Shown in pieces: positions 30,622 to 33,021 of a stretch of 33,021 nt of DNA (its first letter is position 1; each line of letters starts with the position of its first letter). Under the pieces are notes generated by a model. It was not told where the DNA came from. It ran no database searches and saw nothing but the letters and a program-made list of their open reading frames with translations. The stretch covers positions 1 to 33,021 of the forward strand of contig CAJXMN010000023.1 in assembly GCA_913056215.1 (NCBI GenBank). The letters run 5' to 3'. The DNA is from an uncultured Flavobacteriales bacterium. Its GTDB lineage: Bacteria; Bacteroidota; Bacteroidia; Flavobacteriales_D; Crocinitomicaceae. A program made the translations under genes and the position numbers.

Positions 30622-32913
30622 ATGTTTAAATACGTTGTACTCTTATTCTTCTTGTGTTCTGCAACTGCGATTATTGCGCAGCGTGCTACCTTTAGAGGTG
30701 AGATTCGGAATACCAGTGATGAACCACAGGCATGGATTGATGTTATACATGTTGAAACTGGTCAGGGAACGACAACCGATAGAAGCGGACGTTTTGAGTT
30801 TGCGGAATTAACGCAAGGCGCTCATCACTTTATAATTCGTTCACGAGAATACAAGAATGACACTGTTCTGGTTAAACTCAAAGAAAACCAAACAGTAACG
30901 CGTACCATAAATCTAAACCAGTCTGTAAAACAATTTGATGAGGTAGTCGTTTCGGGCCATTTGCGCGCCCGAAGAAAATCAGATAGCCCAGTACCTATTG
31001 AGGTCTACGGTGCTGAGTATTTCGAGGCGAACCCTACGCCTTCCATTTTCGAATCGCTGCAAAATGTGAATGGTGTACGACCGCAAATCAATTGTGGGGT
31101 GTGTAATACGGGCGACATTCATATCAACGGGCTCGAAGGTCCTTACACCATGATTCTGCTGGACGGTATGCCTATCGTGTCTGGTTTGGGCACCGTTTAC
31201 GGATTGAATGGAATTCCGCAGTCGATGATTGAGAGTGTAGAAATTGTTAAAGGTCCGGCGTCCACGTTGTACGGTTCTGAGGCCGTAGGTGGTATTATTA
31301 ATATTATCACCAAAAATGGCGCGAAAGCACCGAAGTTCAGCGCTGATGTTTTTACAACTTCCTGGCTGGAGCACAATGTCGATCTCGGTTACCGGATGGA
31401 TATTGCAGACAACGTAGAATCGCTCCTGGGAATCAATTATTTTAATTTTGATCAGATCATCGATAATAACAATGACAATTTTACCGATGTGGCACTACAG
31501 GATCGCGTATCGATTTTTAATAAATGGAATTTTCAACGCCCGGGTAATAAGGTGTTCTCTTTAGCGGGTCGTTATGTTTATGAAGATCGATGGGGAGGAG
31601 AAACGAACTGGACACCAGATAATCGTGGTGGAGACGATATTTACGGAGAAAGTGTGTACACCAGTCGCTATGAATTGCTCGGTCGCTACGAATTGCCCTG
31701 GGTGGACAATTTGATTTTCGCTTTTTCGGGTGTAGGACATCAGCAGAATTCGTTTTATGGTGACTTGAGTTATCAGGGAACACAGAACATTGGGTTCGGG
31801 CAACTCACCTGGAATAGTGATGGCGAAACACACAACTGGCTGTTGGGTGCAGCTTCGCGCTATACTTATTACAACGATAACTCGACGGCGACAGAGTCCT
31901 TTTCTGGTGACAGCCTTTTGGTTGACGACCCTTCACGCGTCATGCTGCCTGGTATCTTTGTTCAGGATGAAATAGTCTGGAGCCAATCGCACCGCTTGTT
32001 GTTAGGGATGAGGTATGATTATCATTCGAAACACGGATCTATTTTTACTCCGCGTGCGAACTACAAATGGACGTCCAAAGATAAGTTGCAGACGCTCCGC
32101 ATCAGTACTGGATCTGGATACCGCGTGGCCAATATATTCACTGAGGATCATGCTGCGCTAACGGGGTCTCGCGAGGTTGTGTTTTTAAATGAATTGAAAC
32201 CTGAACGTTCCTGGAATGCAAACATCAACTATGAATACGTAGCTACTTTAGGGGAAGCGTTTTTTGCGACCTTTGATGCAACTGCATTTTACACCTATTT
32301 TAACAATAAAATAATTCCCGACTATAGTACTGATCCCACAAAAATTATTTATGACAATCTCGGCGGTTATGCCGTTTCTACAGGTGTTTCGCTCAATGCA
32401 GATATTCGCTATAAATCGTTTACAGCTCGCTTGGGTGGTACACTTATGGATGTTTCTCAAATTGAAAATGGCCAGCGTATTCGACAAGAATTTCAAGAAC
32501 GCTACACCGTTACCTGGAATATTGGATACGAATGGAGTAGGTACGGATTGAAGTTCGATTATACGGGAAGTCTATACGGACCAATGAAATTGCCGCTGCA
32601 GGGTGAACTGGATCCAAGGCCAGAATTTGCTGCCCCCTGGAGTATTCAAAATATCAAAATTTCTAAGCATCTGGGTGATCGATTTAAATTGTATGGGGGA
32701 ATTAAAAATTTGTTGAATTGGACGCCAGGTCAAAACATACCATTTCTCATTGCTAGAGCACATGATCCTTTCGATGAGGAGGTTGCTTTTAATGCAGAGG
32801 GAGATGTCATGGCAACAGAAAATAATCCTTACGCGCTCACTTTTGATCCAGAATATATTTATGGTCCGAACCAGGGTATACGCTTTTTTATGGGGCTAAA
32901 GTATTCGTTTTAA
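30622..32913 (+). CDS. TonB-dependent receptor (probable metal-related cargo)
   Basis: A 763-aa outer-membrane receptor. The start at ATG 30622 gives a clean signal peptide (MFKYVVLLFFLCSATAIIAQ); the TTG at 30607 where the frame opens lies inside the -7 element. A carboxypeptidase-regulatory-like domain (about 22-100) is followed by a TonB-box-like DEVVVSG (about 106-112). The plug (about 120-235) has NGLEGPYTMILLDGMPIVSG and GPASTLYGSEAVGGIINIITK. The plug also has a CxxC (C158, C161 in NCGVCNTGD). The barrel ends RFFMGLKYSF with the terminal Phe. The palindrome over its promoter suggests metal-controlled expression, so iron- or manganese-linked uptake is a fair guess. Confidence 0.93.
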   Translation: MFKYVVLLFFLCSATAIIAQRATFRGEIRNTSDEPQAWIDVIHVETGQGTTTDRSGRFEFAELTQGAHHFIIRSREYKNDTVLVKLKENQTVTRTINLNQSVKQFDEVVVSGHLRARRKSDSPVPIEVYGAEYFEANPTPSIFESLQNVNGVRPQINCGVCNTGDIHINGLEGPYTMILLDGMPIVSGLGTVYGLNGIPQSMIESVEIVKGPASTLYGSEAVGGIINIITKNGAKAPKFSADVFTTSWLEHNVDLGYRMDIADNVESLLGINYFNFDQIIDNNNDNFTDVALQDRVSIFNKWNFQRPGNKVFSLAGRYVYEDRWGGETNWTPDNRGGDDIYGESVYTSRYELLGRYELPWVDNLIFAFSGVGHQQNSFYGDLSYQGTQNIGFGQLTWNSDGETHNWLLGAASRYTYYNDNSTATESFSGDSLLVDDPSRVMLPGIFVQDEIVWSQSHRLLLGMRYDYHSKHGSIFTPRANYKWTSKDKLQTLRISTGSGYRVANIFTEDHAALTGSREVVFLNELKPERSWNANINYEYVATLGEAFFATFDATAFYTYFNNKIIPDYSTDPTKIIYDNLGGYAVSTGVSLNADIRYKSFTARLGGTLMDVSQIENGQRIRQEFQERYTVTWNIGYEWSRYGLKFDYTGSLYGPMKLPLQGELDPRPEFAAPWSIQNIKISKHLGDRFKLYGGIKNLLNWTPGQNIPFLIARAHDPFDEEVAFNAEGDVMATENNPYALTFDPEYIYGPNQGIRFFMGLKYSF

Positions 32914-32925
32914 ATAACCATAGAG

Positions 32926-33021
32926 CTAGTTTACTGCCGGTAGCGTAAAGTGCACACTAGTTCCCTGGCCTTTCTCAGAAGTAATCCAAATCTGACCGTT
33001 GAGGCGTTCGATAATCTTTCT
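32926..33021 (-). CDS. Histidine kinase, C-terminal end only
   Basis: The last 31 codons of a gene entering from the right edge, read on the minus strand: RKIIERLNGQIWITSEKGQGTSVHFTLPAVN, then TAG. This is the end of a HATPase_c domain, with the G2-box-like GQGTSVHFTLP that closes classical sensor kinases. The gene converges on the TonB receptor with 12 bp between stops. The rest of the kinase lies outside the window, so its sensor type is unknown. Confidence 0.85.
   Translation of the reverse strand, partial: RKIIERLNGQIWITSEKGQGTSVHFTLPAVN

Noticed and set aside
1-33021. tRNA, rRNA or CRISPR loci
   Set aside because: I looked for cloverleaf-like ends and regular spaced repeats by eye and saw none; a covariance-model scan would be the decisive test.

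Overview
The window comes from a member of the Bacteroidota, probably a Flavobacteriia-like lineage. The evidence is the gene content: LytS/LytTR pairs, TonB-dependent receptors with an N-terminal carboxypeptidase-regulatory-like domain, a bacterial GH3 enzyme, propeller lipoproteins and many LxxC lipoproteins. In addition, start codons generally lack Shine-Dalgarno sequences, and several genes have -7 elements of the form TAnnTTTG. The genus cannot be fixed from this sequence alone.

Layout. (1) 1-7699: the 3' part of the S10/spc/alpha ribosomal protein superoperon, in the order rpsN(partial)-rpsH-rplF-rplR-rpsE-rpmD-rplO-secY-infA-rpmJ-rpsM-rpsK-rpsD-rpoA-rplQ. It ends in a hairpin plus T-run terminator; L17 carries a long charged tail. 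(2) 7791-9989: the ribosome-assembly GTPases era and der. (3) 9990-18657: an accessory island of exported proteins. Three cassettes each appear to combine a small ORF, a beta-propeller-like lipoprotein and a thioredoxin-like protein. In cassette B the last two are fused in one protein. In cassette C the propeller gene has an in-frame stop. Cassettes A and B are each preceded by the same approximately 470-bp region, whose last 317 bp, including the start codon and the next two codons, are identical base for base. The island ends with a tandem pair of outer-membrane-barrel-like genes, the second of them broken. (4) 18894-22019: a GH3-type acyl-amido synthetase, an overlapping exported protein, and a deoxynucleoside kinase. 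(5) 22011-26254: a LytTR response regulator and its LytS-type kinase, divergent from an outer-membrane beta-barrel receptor. (6) 26316-29153: a helical conserved protein, a SpoU-type methyltransferase, the rpsF-rpsR-rplI operon and yidD. (7) 29247-33021: a collagen-like Gly-rich lipoprotein; a TonB-dependent receptor behind a DtxR/MntR-like palindrome; and the last 31 codons of a histidine kinase.

The region most likely to hold an undescribed system is 10329-17201. Three small-ORF/propeller/thioredoxin-like cassettes stand side by side, two of them behind identical promoter/leader regions. The leader contains a predicted promoter (TTG, 19 nt, TAAACTTG) and a 10-bp stem-loop 25 nt before the start codon. 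A hairpin also sits just before the second gene of cassettes A and B. The pattern suggests co-regulated, duplicating modules of cell-envelope proteins whose function is unknown. All functional statements about it are inference from architecture.
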